Shown piece by piece: positions 1 through 6,358 of a stretch of 13,965 nucleotides of DNA; the stretch's first letter is position 1; every line of letters starts with the position of its first letter. The stretch is from positions 1-13,965 of the forward strand of contig JAISYA010000023.1 in NCBI GenBank assembly GCA_031270205.1, written 5' to 3'. Source of the stretch: Treponema sp. (lineage in GTDB: Bacteria; Spirochaetota; Spirochaetia; Treponematales; Breznakiellaceae). A program made the position numbers and the translations under genes. The notes under the pieces are model-generated. The model worked only from the letters and a program-made list of their open reading frames with translations. It ran no database searches and was not told where the DNA came from.

Positions 1-7
1 AAAAAAC

Positions 8-40
8 GCAGTTTTGCAAGGCTTTAGCCTGAAAAACTGC
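8..40 (-). terminator. Hairpin followed by a T-tract on the minus strand, terminator-like
   Basis: The arms GCAGTTTT (8-15) and AAAACTGC (33-40) are exact reverse complements. Inside them AGGC (19-22) pairs with GCCT (27-30) around a TTTA loop. Positions 1-6 are six A residues, so on the minus strand the hairpin is followed by G and then six T residues, the form of an intrinsic terminator. No minus-strand gene lies to its right for more than 8 kb, so it may instead be part of a palindromic repeat or stop antisense transcription. The structure is seen directly; the function is inferred. Confidence 0.4.
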
Positions 41-42
41 AA

Positions 43-117
43 GAGCCTGGTCCAAAACCGTGCCCCCGGCTATGCCGGGAACGTGAGCGCACAGTCAATT
101 AGTTTTGGAACAGGCTC
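43..117. repeat. 16-bp inverted repeat enclosing a second hairpin
   Basis: GAGCCTGGTCCAAAAC (43-58) and GTTTTGGAACAGGCTC (102-117) are reverse complements except for one mismatch (50 against 110). The enclosed segment contains CCCGGC (65-70), loop TAT, GCCGGG (74-79), so a branched stem-loop can form. No coding frame is evident here. It could be a dispersed intergenic palindromic element, the remnant of a mobile-element end, or a structured 5' or 3' UTR of a neighbouring transcript. Copy number in the genome cannot be judged from this window. Confidence 0.6.
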
Positions 118-144
118 ACCTTTCACGGATATTTCCAACAGACT

Positions 145-165
145 TTCCAAAGCCAGGCTTTGGAA
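145..165. repeat. Perfect 10-bp inverted repeat with a 1-nt centre
   Basis: TTCCAAAGCC (145-154) and GGCTTTGGAA (156-165) are exact reverse complements around a single A. It lies 13 bp upstream of the -35-like box for the first gene, so an operator or a terminator remnant is possible. The TTG at 160, which would extend the downstream reading frame, sits inside the right arm and is not a credible start codon. Confidence 0.55.
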
Positions 166-177
166 TTTCCTGTGGTA

Positions 178-207
178 TTGCGAAAATTATTAAAAGTGGA
201 ATATAAT
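178..207 (+). promoter_or_regulatory. Putative sigma70-type promoter of the PHP/SDR pair
   Basis: A TTGCGA box (178-183, four of six to TTGACA) is separated by 18 bp from a perfect TATAAT (202-207). Initiation would be expected near 213-217, which almost coincides with the ATG at 217, so the transcript would be leaderless or nearly so. This also argues that the start lies at 217 and not further upstream. No transcription data are available. Confidence 0.5.
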
Positions 208-216
208 CGAGAAATA

Positions 217-1599
217 ATGAGAGTAATAAAGGACTATCCAAAGTCGATCAATGATCCCGGCGCGGACAGAGCCGGTCGTCTTGCCGCCCTGCGTGTATGG
301 GAGGCCGAAGCGCAAAAAAGCGCCGCCTTTTCCGCCGGGCGCCCTTCCGGTGAAATAAACAACCACATCCACACGATTTACAGTTTCAGCCCCTATACCC
401 CCGCCATGGCGGCCCTGCTGGCGCGGGATGCCGGTCTTGCCGCGGCGGGTTCGGTGGATCATGATTCCATCGCCGCCGCGGAGGAGATGATCGAAGCCTG
501 CTCCGTCCTGGGCATAGGCGGCTGCGTGGGCTTTGAAGTGCGGGTCAGCTTCAAAACGGGCGCGGACGGCAGGCCCGGTCCTTTTGCCGGGAAAAAAATC
601 AACAACCCCGATTCGGCAGGCTTTGTATACATGACCGTTCAGGGAATACCCCGGCCGGCGATTCAGGCGGCGGCGGATTTCCTCAAGCCCGTCAGGGAAG
701 GGCGGCTTAAACGGACCAGGGAGATGGCGTTTGCGGCTAACGCGGCGCTTTGGGAAGCGGGCATGGCTGAAATTGATTTTGAAAGGGAAATTCGCGGCAA
801 GTCAAAATACGCGGAAGGGGGGGAGATCACCGAGCGGCACCTCCTCGCGGCGCTGGCCGAAAAATGTATTCTAAAATATGGGAAAGGGCCGGAACTTGCC
901 GAAGCGCTCAAGGCGAAGCTGGGTATTGCCGTTTCACCCAAGATCGCCGCGCTGCTCGCCGACGCCGCCAATCCTCACTATTTGTATGACCTCCTTGGCC
1001 TGCTCAAGTCCGAGTTTTTGCCGAAGATTTTTATCCAGCCCGATGAAAAAGAATGTATTCCGGCGGAGCGCGTAACGGCTTTCGCCCAATCCATAGCCGC
1101 TATTCCGGCCTACGCCTACCTGGGCGACGTCAAAGAATCCCCCACCGGGGACAAACGGGCGGAAAAATTCGAGGATGATTTTATCGGCGAGCTTTTTGCG
1201 GAACTGTCCCGTCTGGGCTATAGGGCCGTTACCTACATGCCTCCGCGGAATACCCCGGAACAACTCGCTAACCTGCGCCGTCTTTCCGCGGAATGGGACT
1301 TTATGGAAATTTCAGGCGTGGATATCAACAGTTCCCGCCAGTCTTTTAATTGCCCCGAAGTCTTACGGGACGAATTCAGGCATCTTATTGACACCACCTG
1401 GGCGCTTATCGCCCACGAAAGAATTGCTTCGATAGACAAGCGCTACGGCCTGTTCTCGCTGGAAAATCCGCTGGCGGGACTTAGCCTCGCCGGGCGGCTC
1501 GCTTCTTACGCCGCTTTCGGGAAACGGCTGGACCTGTCGCATCCGGAAGATTCCGCCGCCGGCATAGCACATGAAATTGAGAAAGGAAGGATAATATGA
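217..1599 (+). CDS. PHP-domain metal-dependent hydrolase-like protein
   Basis: This 460-aa protein has an N-terminal PHP (polymerase and histidinol phosphatase) signature. From the ATG at 217, H50-x-H52 (NNHIHTIYSFSPYTP context) and D81-H82-D83 (SVDHDS) are typical PHP metal-ligand motifs, and E107 (GFE) fits the next one. The later motifs are not canonical. Where many PHP proteins have an HP motif this one has AYAYLGD (298-304), and the usual C-terminal DxH is replaced by GVDINSSRQ (D369, N371). The middle (about 150-260) is predicted helical and unassigned. Its TGA overlaps the next gene's ATG (ATGA), so the two are probably translationally coupled and co-transcribed. PHP enzymes usually hydrolyse phosphoesters, and together with the downstream dehydrogenase a sugar- or polyol-phosphate role is plausible but unproven. 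The start at 217 is chosen because an upstream TTG at 160 lies within a palindrome and ahead of the promoter-like boxes. No good Shine-Dalgarno precedes 217. Confidence 0.85.
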   Translation: MRVIKDYPKSINDPGADRAGRLAALRVWEAEAQKSAAFSAGRPSGEINNHIHTIYSFSPYTPAMAALLARDAGLAAAGSVDHDSIAAAEEMIEACSVLGIGGCVGFEVRVSFKTGADGRPGPFAGKKINNPDSAGFVYMTVQGIPRPAIQAAADFLKPVREGRLKRTREMAFAANAALWEAGMAEIDFEREIRGKSKYAEGGEITERHLLAALAEKCILKYGKGPELAEALKAKLGIAVSPKIAALLADAANPHYLYDLLGLLKSEFLPKIFIQPDEKECIPAERVTAFAQSIAAIPAYAYLGDVKESPTGDKRAEKFEDDFIGELFAELSRLGYRAVTYMPPRNTPEQLANLRRLSAEWDFMEISGVDINSSRQSFNCPEVLRDEFRHLIDTTWALIAHERIASIDKRYGLFSLENPLAGLSLAGRLASYAAFGKRLDLSHPEDSAAGIAHEIEKGRII

Positions 1600-2819
1600 A
1601 TTATATTTCTGTCGCCCCCATGATTCGGGGACTCTGCATTGACCTTGCGGGAAAACCCCAAATCGCCATGTACGAACCGGCGAAAGGGGGAAAGGCTCCC
1701 GCGCGCGCCATGAGCGTAGAGATCGCCGGCGGGGATACCGAAGAAACCATCGCGGGGATTATTCAAAAAGCGTATGCCGCGTGGAAAACGGCCCCGTTCC
1801 ATGCGGCCTCGTCCGCCGGCGGGGTTTTGATCCCTTCCTGCGTATCATTGACGGCTGACGGAAAACCCGAAGCCCTGTACTGGATAGACGATGATCTTGA
1901 TTCCGCGCGGAAGCGGCTCGCGGAGAGTAACGATTCCCCGGTGGTGGCGCCGCCCGCCGCGGACGGCAGGCTCATCGACGCGGCGGCGCGGGCCGGCGTG
2001 GTGAAAAACCGCGCGGCCCTGGTCACCGGCGGCGCTCAGGGCATCGGTGAGGAAATAGTGCGGAACCTCGCCGCCGCGGGAGCGCTGGTGTTTATCGCGG
2101 ACCTCAACCTTGAGGGCGCACGCAAACTCGCGGAAGCGGTCAACGCCGCGGAAAAGCGGACTGCGGCTCTGGCCCTTCAGGTGAACGTGTCGGACGAAGA
2201 CTCGGTGGAGGCGATGTGCAATGCCGCAGCGGAGAGCGCCGGGGGGCTGGACCTCTGCGTCAGCAATGCCGGGGTACTCAAGGCGGGCAGCGTTCTTGAA
2301 CAGGGGCTGGCGGACTTTAAGTTTGTTACCGACATCAACTATACCGGCTTTTTTATCATCACCAAATTTGCCGGCAGGCTCTTAAAGACCCAGAGCCGGA
2401 CCGCCCCCCGCTGGAAAACCGACATCATACAGATCAATTCCAAATCGGGGCTGGAAGGTTCAAACAGAAACGGCGCGTATGCGGGCGGCAAATTCGGCGG
2501 TATCGGCCTTGTGGCGAGCTTCGCCATGGAACTGGTGGAATACAACATCAAAGTAAACGCCGTCTGTCCGGGAAATTTCCTGGACGGCCCGCTCTGGTCT
2601 GATCCGGAGAAGGGCCTTTTTGTCCAATACCTCAAAACCGGGAAAGTCCCCGGCGCAAAAAACACAGCCGAGGTGCGGGCCTTCTACGAATCCAAAGTCC
2701 CCATGAAACGGGGCTGTACCGGCAAAGACCTGGTCCGGGCGATCTACTACCTCGTGGAACAGGAATACGAAACCGGCCAGGCTATCCCCGTTACCGGCGG
2801 GCAGGTGATGTTACACTAA
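1596..2819 (+). CDS. Short-chain dehydrogenase/reductase with N-terminal extension
   Basis: This 407-aa NAD(P)-dependent oxidoreductase has a classical SDR fold at about 136-407. Visible motifs are the Rossmann TGGAQGIG (144-151), an acidic D169 at the end of the second strand (favouring NAD over NADP), SNAG (223-226), N248, catalytic S282 (INSKSG), Y295 and K299 (YAGGK), and VNAVCPG (320-326). The catalytic tetrad is therefore intact. Classical SDRs are about 250 aa; residues 1-135 are extra and I do not recognise them as a named domain. A GAAAGGAAGGA Shine-Dalgarno (1581-1591) precedes the ATG, which overlaps the stop of the PHP gene by 4 nt. Long SDRs of this kind are often annotated as sorbitol-6-phosphate dehydrogenase-like, so a sugar alcohol phosphate substrate is the best guess, but the sequence does not settle it. 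Confidence 0.85.
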   Translation: MNYISVAPMIRGLCIDLAGKPQIAMYEPAKGGKAPARAMSVEIAGGDTEETIAGIIQKAYAAWKTAPFHAASSAGGVLIPSCVSLTADGKPEALYWIDDDLDSARKRLAESNDSPVVAPPAADGRLIDAAARAGVVKNRAALVTGGAQGIGEEIVRNLAAAGALVFIADLNLEGARKLAEAVNAAEKRTAALALQVNVSDEDSVEAMCNAAAESAGGLDLCVSNAGVLKAGSVLEQGLADFKFVTDINYTGFFIITKFAGRLLKTQSRTAPRWKTDIIQINSKSGLEGSNRNGAYAGGKFGGIGLVASFAMELVEYNIKVNAVCPGNFLDGPLWSDPEKGLFVQYLKTGKVPGAKNTAEVRAFYESKVPMKRGCTGKDLVRAIYYLVEQEYETGQAIPVTGGQVMLH

Positions 2820-2832
2820 ATAGGGAGATATA

Positions 2833-2892
2833 GTGCTTCTACCGAACTGCTTGATTCCCCGCCGTTTTTGTGCTATCTTTCCCTCCAGATGA
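2833..2892 (+). CDS. Possible 19-residue leader ORF overlapping the ptsI start
   Basis: A GTG at 2833 follows GGGAG (2823-2827) at a good Shine-Dalgarno distance and opens 19 codons (VLLPNCLIPRRFCAIFPSR). They end in TGA at 2890-2892, which overlaps the ptsI ATG (2889) as ATGA. This arrangement is typical of translational coupling and could explain why ptsI has no Shine-Dalgarno of its own. The ORF is short enough to arise by chance, and a competing leaderless promoter is predicted over the same bases. No attenuator-type codon run is apparent. Confidence 0.25.
   Translation: MLLPNCLIPRRFCAIFPSR
2851..2879 (+). promoter_or_regulatory. Putative extended -10 promoter for ptsI
   Basis: TTGATT (2851-2856, four of six) is separated by 17 bp from TATCTT (2874-2879, four of six), which is preceded by TGC, an extended -10 element. 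Initiation would fall around 2886-2889, at or just before the ptsI ATG. It lies in the 69-nt gap after the dehydrogenase gene. Read-through from the upstream pair is also possible because no terminator hairpin is visible in that gap. Confidence 0.4.
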
Positions 2893-4616
2893 AAACGTTC
2901 ACCGGTATTCCGGCTTCCGCGGGGCTTGCCATTGGCAATGCCTTTGTATACCACTATGATGAAACGCCCGATATTCCCCGTTACAGTATCACTGAGGATG
3001 AAACGGCGGCGGAGTGGGAACGGCTGCAAAAGGCCGCCGCACAGGCGGAAGCGGAGGTGCGCTCCCTTCATGAGCGGGCCTGCCGGGAGATGAGCCGGGA
3101 ACAGGCGGATATTTTTCAGACGCATTTAATGATGCTGGAGGATGTTGATTTTCTGGATCAAATCAGGGACCGGCTTGAAAAAACCCTACAGAATATCGAA
3201 TGGGTGGTCTCTGAGCAGGCGCGGGAAATCCGCCAGAAACTGATGGCCTCGCCTGACCCTGTGTTTCGGGAACGGGCGGTGGATATCGCCGACGTGTCAA
3301 GCAGGGTTATTAACAGCCTGCTTTGCGTTGCCCGCAGCCGCTTTTCCCTGGCCGGCCTTGAGGAGGACGTGATACTTGTGGCTCATGACCTGATGCCCTC
3401 CGAGGCGCTGGTAATGGACAAGTCCCATGTGAAGGGGCTTGTCATGGACATGGGGAGCAGGACCAGCCACACGGCGATTCTCGCGCGGGCTTTCAATATA
3501 CCGGCGGTGCTGGGGCTTTCGGTTATTTCCCGCGAGATCAAGGACGGCCAGACGCTGATGCTGAACGGTTCGTCGGGGATTGTGGTGGTTGACCCCGACA
3601 GGGAAACACTGCTCCGGGAGAAAAGCGGGGAAAAAGAGTACCGCAGGCGGACGGACAGGCTCACGGCCCTGCGCAGCCTTCCGGCGGAAACGAAAGACGG
3701 CCGCAGGGTGACGCTCAAGGCGAACATCGAATTTCCCGAAGAGGCGGAGCGGGCGCTCGACTACGGCGCGGAGGGCATAGGCCTGTACCGCTCTGAGTTT
3801 CTCTATATGATGCCGGGGAGGGCCGCGGAAGAAGAGGTGCAATACGAGGCTTACAGCCGCGTGCTGAAAGCTATGGGGGAACTGCCGGTTACGATCAGGA
3901 CTGTGGATATTGGCGGCGACAAGGTTGTTCCGGAACTCCTCACGATGAGCGAGAAAAATCCCCTGCTGGGCTGGAGGGCGATCCGCTTTTCCCTGGCCCA
4001 CCCGGATATCTTCAAGCTGCAGTTACGGGCCATACTGCGCTCCGGCGTTCACGGGAATGTGCGGATTATGTTCCCCATGATCTCCGGCGTTGAGGAAATG
4101 GAACAGGCCCTGGCCCTGCTCGACGATGCCCGCCGCGAATGTAAAAAAAAGAAGCAGCCTTTTGCCGGAGCGATTGAGACCGGGGCCATGATCGAGATAC
4201 CTTCCGCGGCGATGACCGCCGACATTCTCGCCGAAAAGTCGGATTTTTTCTCCCTGGGTACCAACGATCTGGTGCAGTACAGCCTGGCGGTTGATCGGGG
4301 AAATGAAAAGGTCAATTATCTGAGCGAGTTCCGGCATCCGGCGGTGCTCCGCTTCCTCAAGCGGACCATTGACGCCGCCCACGAAAAGGGCATCAAGGCC
4401 GCCATGTGCGGCGAGCTTGCCGGGGACCCTTCGGCAACGGCGATTCTTGTCGGGCTGGGCCTTGACGAACTCAGCATGACCGCTTCTTCCATTCCGCCGG
4501 TTAAACAAATCATCCGGGGCCTCAGCTTTGAAGACTGCAAAGTCCTGGCCGGAAAAGCGCTGCAAGCCCGCTCCATCGCGGAAGTCCGCGCCGTGATGGA
4601 GACGGATTCTCAGTGA
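2889..4616 (+). CDS. ptsI: PTS enzyme I, phosphoenolpyruvate-protein phosphotransferase
   Basis: This 575-aa cytoplasmic enzyme transfers phosphate from PEP to HPr, the first step of the phosphotransferase system. The N-terminal GIPASAGLAIG (6-16) opens the family. The HPr-binding helical region covers about 34-130. The phosphohistidine domain has GSRTSH194 with H194 as the phosphorylated residue. The C-terminal PEP-binding barrel has GLYRSEFL (298-305), R337, MIEIPSA, the DFFSLGTNDLVQYSLAVDR signature (452-470) and the catalytic MCGELAGDP (C507). The length is that of classical EI, and there is no N-terminal GAF domain, so it is ptsI and not ptsP. HPr and EII genes are not in the window. The ATG at 2889 is preferred to the upstream in-frame TTG at 2868 because it matches the conserved N-terminus. 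It has no obvious Shine-Dalgarno. der starts 3 nt after its stop. Confidence 0.97.
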   Translation: MKTFTGIPASAGLAIGNAFVYHYDETPDIPRYSITEDETAAEWERLQKAAAQAEAEVRSLHERACREMSREQADIFQTHLMMLEDVDFLDQIRDRLEKTLQNIEWVVSEQAREIRQKLMASPDPVFRERAVDIADVSSRVINSLLCVARSRFSLAGLEEDVILVAHDLMPSEALVMDKSHVKGLVMDMGSRTSHTAILARAFNIPAVLGLSVISREIKDGQTLMLNGSSGIVVVDPDRETLLREKSGEKEYRRRTDRLTALRSLPAETKDGRRVTLKANIEFPEEAERALDYGAEGIGLYRSEFLYMMPGRAAEEEVQYEAYSRVLKAMGELPVTIRTVDIGGDKVVPELLTMSEKNPLLGWRAIRFSLAHPDIFKLQLRAILRSGVHGNVRIMFPMISGVEEMEQALALLDDARRECKKKKQPFAGAIETGAMIEIPSAAMTADILAEKSDFFSLGTNDLVQYSLAVDRGNEKVNYLSEFRHPAVLRFLKRTIDAAHEKGIKAAMCGELAGDPSATAILVGLGLDELSMTASSIPPVKQIIRGLSFEDCKVLAGKALQARSIAEVRAVMETDSQ

Positions 4617-4619
4617 AGC

Positions 4620-6023
4620 ATGGAATATAACGCCGCGAAATACCGCAATCTTCCCACCGTGGTTCTAGCGGGCCGCCCCAATGTGGGAAAGTCTACCCTT
4701 TTCAACCGCCTGCTCCATAGGCGGCGGGCCATAACGGATCCCACTCCCGGTGTTACCCGTGATCCGCTGGAGTTTGACGGCTTTATCGCCGGTAAGCCCC
4801 TGCGCCTCATCGACACCGGCGGTTTTAAGCTGGAAAGATCCGCTGCCGATACCGTTAGGCGTGACGCCTTTGGAAGCGGTGAAAGTATCGACGATCTGGT
4901 ACTGGAAAAAACCCTGGAGACGATCAAAAAGGCGGACCTCATCGTCCTGATTTTTGAGGCCGGGGAAATAACGCCGGAGGACGAGGAATTTATCGGGCTT
5001 CTGCGGCCCTGCCGGGACCGGCTTATCGCGGCGGTTAACAAAACCGAGGGGGGCAGGCGGGAGGCCGACGCCTGGAACCTGCTGTCCCGCGGCTTTGAAA
5101 AGGTCTTTATGATTTCCGCCGAGCACGGCGACAATGTGGGTGAACTGGAACAGGAGATCGTCAGCCGGCTTGATTTTTCCGCGGTTGAGGAAGCGGCGGA
5201 GGAAAAGCGGCCGATCCGCATCGCCCTTTTGGGAAAACCCAATACGGGGAAGTCCACCCTTTCCAACCGGCTTACCTCGTCTAACGCTTCCATTGTGAGC
5301 GACATTCCCGGCACCACGAGGGACGTGGTTGAAGGTTCCTTTTCCTGGAAGTCGAGGGACTTTGTGATTCTCGATACCGCCGGAATCCGCCGCAAGACCA
5401 AAGTAACCGAAAACATCGAGTACTATTCGGTAAACCGTGCGATAAAAACCATCAATGAAGCGGACATTGTTTTTTTGATGATAGACGCTCAGGAAGGACT
5501 CTCCGAACAGGACAAAAAAATCGCCGCCCTGGCCCACGACAAGGGCAGGGGGATCATCATGACGCTTAACAAATGGGACGCCATGCCCCAGGTGAAAAAT
5601 ACGTTTGAGGCGGTCTCCGACCGGATGCGCTTTCTCTTCGGCAAGATGGAATACGCCCCGATTGTGCCGGTGAGCGCCAAAGACGGCAGCGGTGTGGACA
5701 AGCTCCTTAACACCGCGATCCGTATGTACGACCAGCTTACCACCCGGATAGAAACCGGCCGCCTCAACCACGCACTGGAGCGCTGGCTTGAGGAATATCC
5801 GCCGCCCACAGGCCCCCGTACCCGCTTCAGGATAAAATACGCGGTACAGAGTTCCGCAAATCCGGTGAACTTTATTTTTTTTGCTTCCCGTTCCCGCGTG
5901 GTAAGCGATGCGTATGTTTCCTATCTGAAAAATAAAATACGAAAAGATTTAGGCTTTTCCCTTATTCCCGTCTCGATCACGCTTCGCTCTTCCGCCGGGC
6001 CGGGCAAACGCCGGGAGAAATAA
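4620..6023 (+). CDS. der: Ribosome biogenesis GTPase Der (EngA)
   Basis: This 467-aa tandem GTPase is required for 50S ribosomal subunit assembly. The first G domain has GRPNVGKS (18-25), PTPGVTRD with T46, DTGG (65-68), NKTE (140-143) and SAE (166-168). The second has GKPNTGKS (205-212), GTTRD, DTAG (252-255), NKWD (317-320) and SAK (352-354). The C-terminal KH-like domain, which contacts rRNA, spans about 378-455 and ends in a basic tail (GKRREK). The first-domain G4 motif has glutamate where NKxD is usual. The acidic linker (about 186-197) is normal for Der. The gene starts 3 nt after ptsI with only a weak Shine-Dalgarno, suggesting coupling, and merR follows after 3 nt. Confidence 0.97.
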   Translation: MEYNAAKYRNLPTVVLAGRPNVGKSTLFNRLLHRRRAITDPTPGVTRDPLEFDGFIAGKPLRLIDTGGFKLERSAADTVRRDAFGSGESIDDLVLEKTLETIKKADLIVLIFEAGEITPEDEEFIGLLRPCRDRLIAAVNKTEGGRREADAWNLLSRGFEKVFMISAEHGDNVGELEQEIVSRLDFSAVEEAAEEKRPIRIALLGKPNTGKSTLSNRLTSSNASIVSDIPGTTRDVVEGSFSWKSRDFVILDTAGIRRKTKVTENIEYYSVNRAIKTINEADIVFLMIDAQEGLSEQDKKIAALAHDKGRGIIMTLNKWDAMPQVKNTFEAVSDRMRFLFGKMEYAPIVPVSAKDGSGVDKLLNTAIRMYDQLTTRIETGRLNHALERWLEEYPPPTGPRTRFRIKYAVQSSANPVNFIFFASRSRVVSDAYVSYLKNKIRKDLGFSLIPVSITLRSSAGPGKRREK

Positions 6024-6026
6024 ACT

Positions 6027-6350
6027 GTGGGGTGCTACACCGCCGCGGACGCGGCCCGGCTGTTACACGTCAAGATACACGTTATACGCTATTGGGAACA
6101 GGAGATACCGTTAATCCAGTCAAAAAAAAACACCCAGGGCAGGCGCTGTTATTCCGACCGCGATCTTCAGATTCTTATCCGCCTAAAACACCTGCTCCAC
6201 GACAAACATTTTACCGTTGAGGGCGCGAGGGAAGAACTGTTTCGGGAACTTTCCGGGGAACGGCAGGATATACGGGCGTACATTACCGCCCTGCGTTCCC
6301 AGTTAATGGAATTGTATTTTTTAATGAAAGAAAAAGAAAAGGAAACCTGA
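6027..6350 (+). CDS. Small MerR-type HTH protein without an effector domain
   Basis: This 107-aa protein has a MerR-family winged helix-turn-helix over about residues 3-72. The segment YTAADAARLLHV is the HTH, IRYWEQEIPLI is the wing entry and GRRCYSDRDLQILIRLKHLL is the typical second half. The rest is a charged helix (about 73-107) likely to form a dimerising coiled coil. Metal- or drug-sensing MerR proteins carry a longer C-terminal sensor domain with conserved cysteines. Here no such domain is present and the only cysteines are C3 and C41, so an inducer cannot be guessed. The start is GTG, with GGGAG (6013-6017) upstream at good spacing, 3 nt after der. It could be a DNA-binding regulator of neighbouring genes or a nucleoid-type protein; the target is unknown. 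Confidence 0.85.
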   Translation: MGCYTAADAARLLHVKIHVIRYWEQEIPLIQSKKNTQGRRCYSDRDLQILIRLKHLLHDKHFTVEGAREELFRELSGERQDIRAYITALRSQLMELYFLMKEKEKET

Positions 6351-6358
6351 TAACACCG

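Noticed and set aside
160..216. N-terminal extension of the PHP protein from a TTG at 160
   Set aside because: The TTG lies in the right arm of a palindrome and upstream of a TATAAT box, has no Shine-Dalgarno, and the 19 added residues are unlike the rest of the protein in composition.
1..216. A tRNA, small RNA or riboswitch at the left edge
   Set aside because: The hairpins do not fit a cloverleaf or any riboswitch consensus I can recall; only inverted repeats can be supported.
3297..4001. Minus-strand open frames opposite ptsI
   Set aside because: They are shadows of the enzyme I gene, with no recognisable motif and an Arg/His/Pro-rich composition typical of antisense frames.
4665..5771. 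A 368-codon open frame on the minus strand opposite der
   Set aside because: It lies wholly antisense to a gene with all Der motifs. In GC-rich coding sequence long antisense frames arise by codon bias, and its translation shows no domain I recognise.
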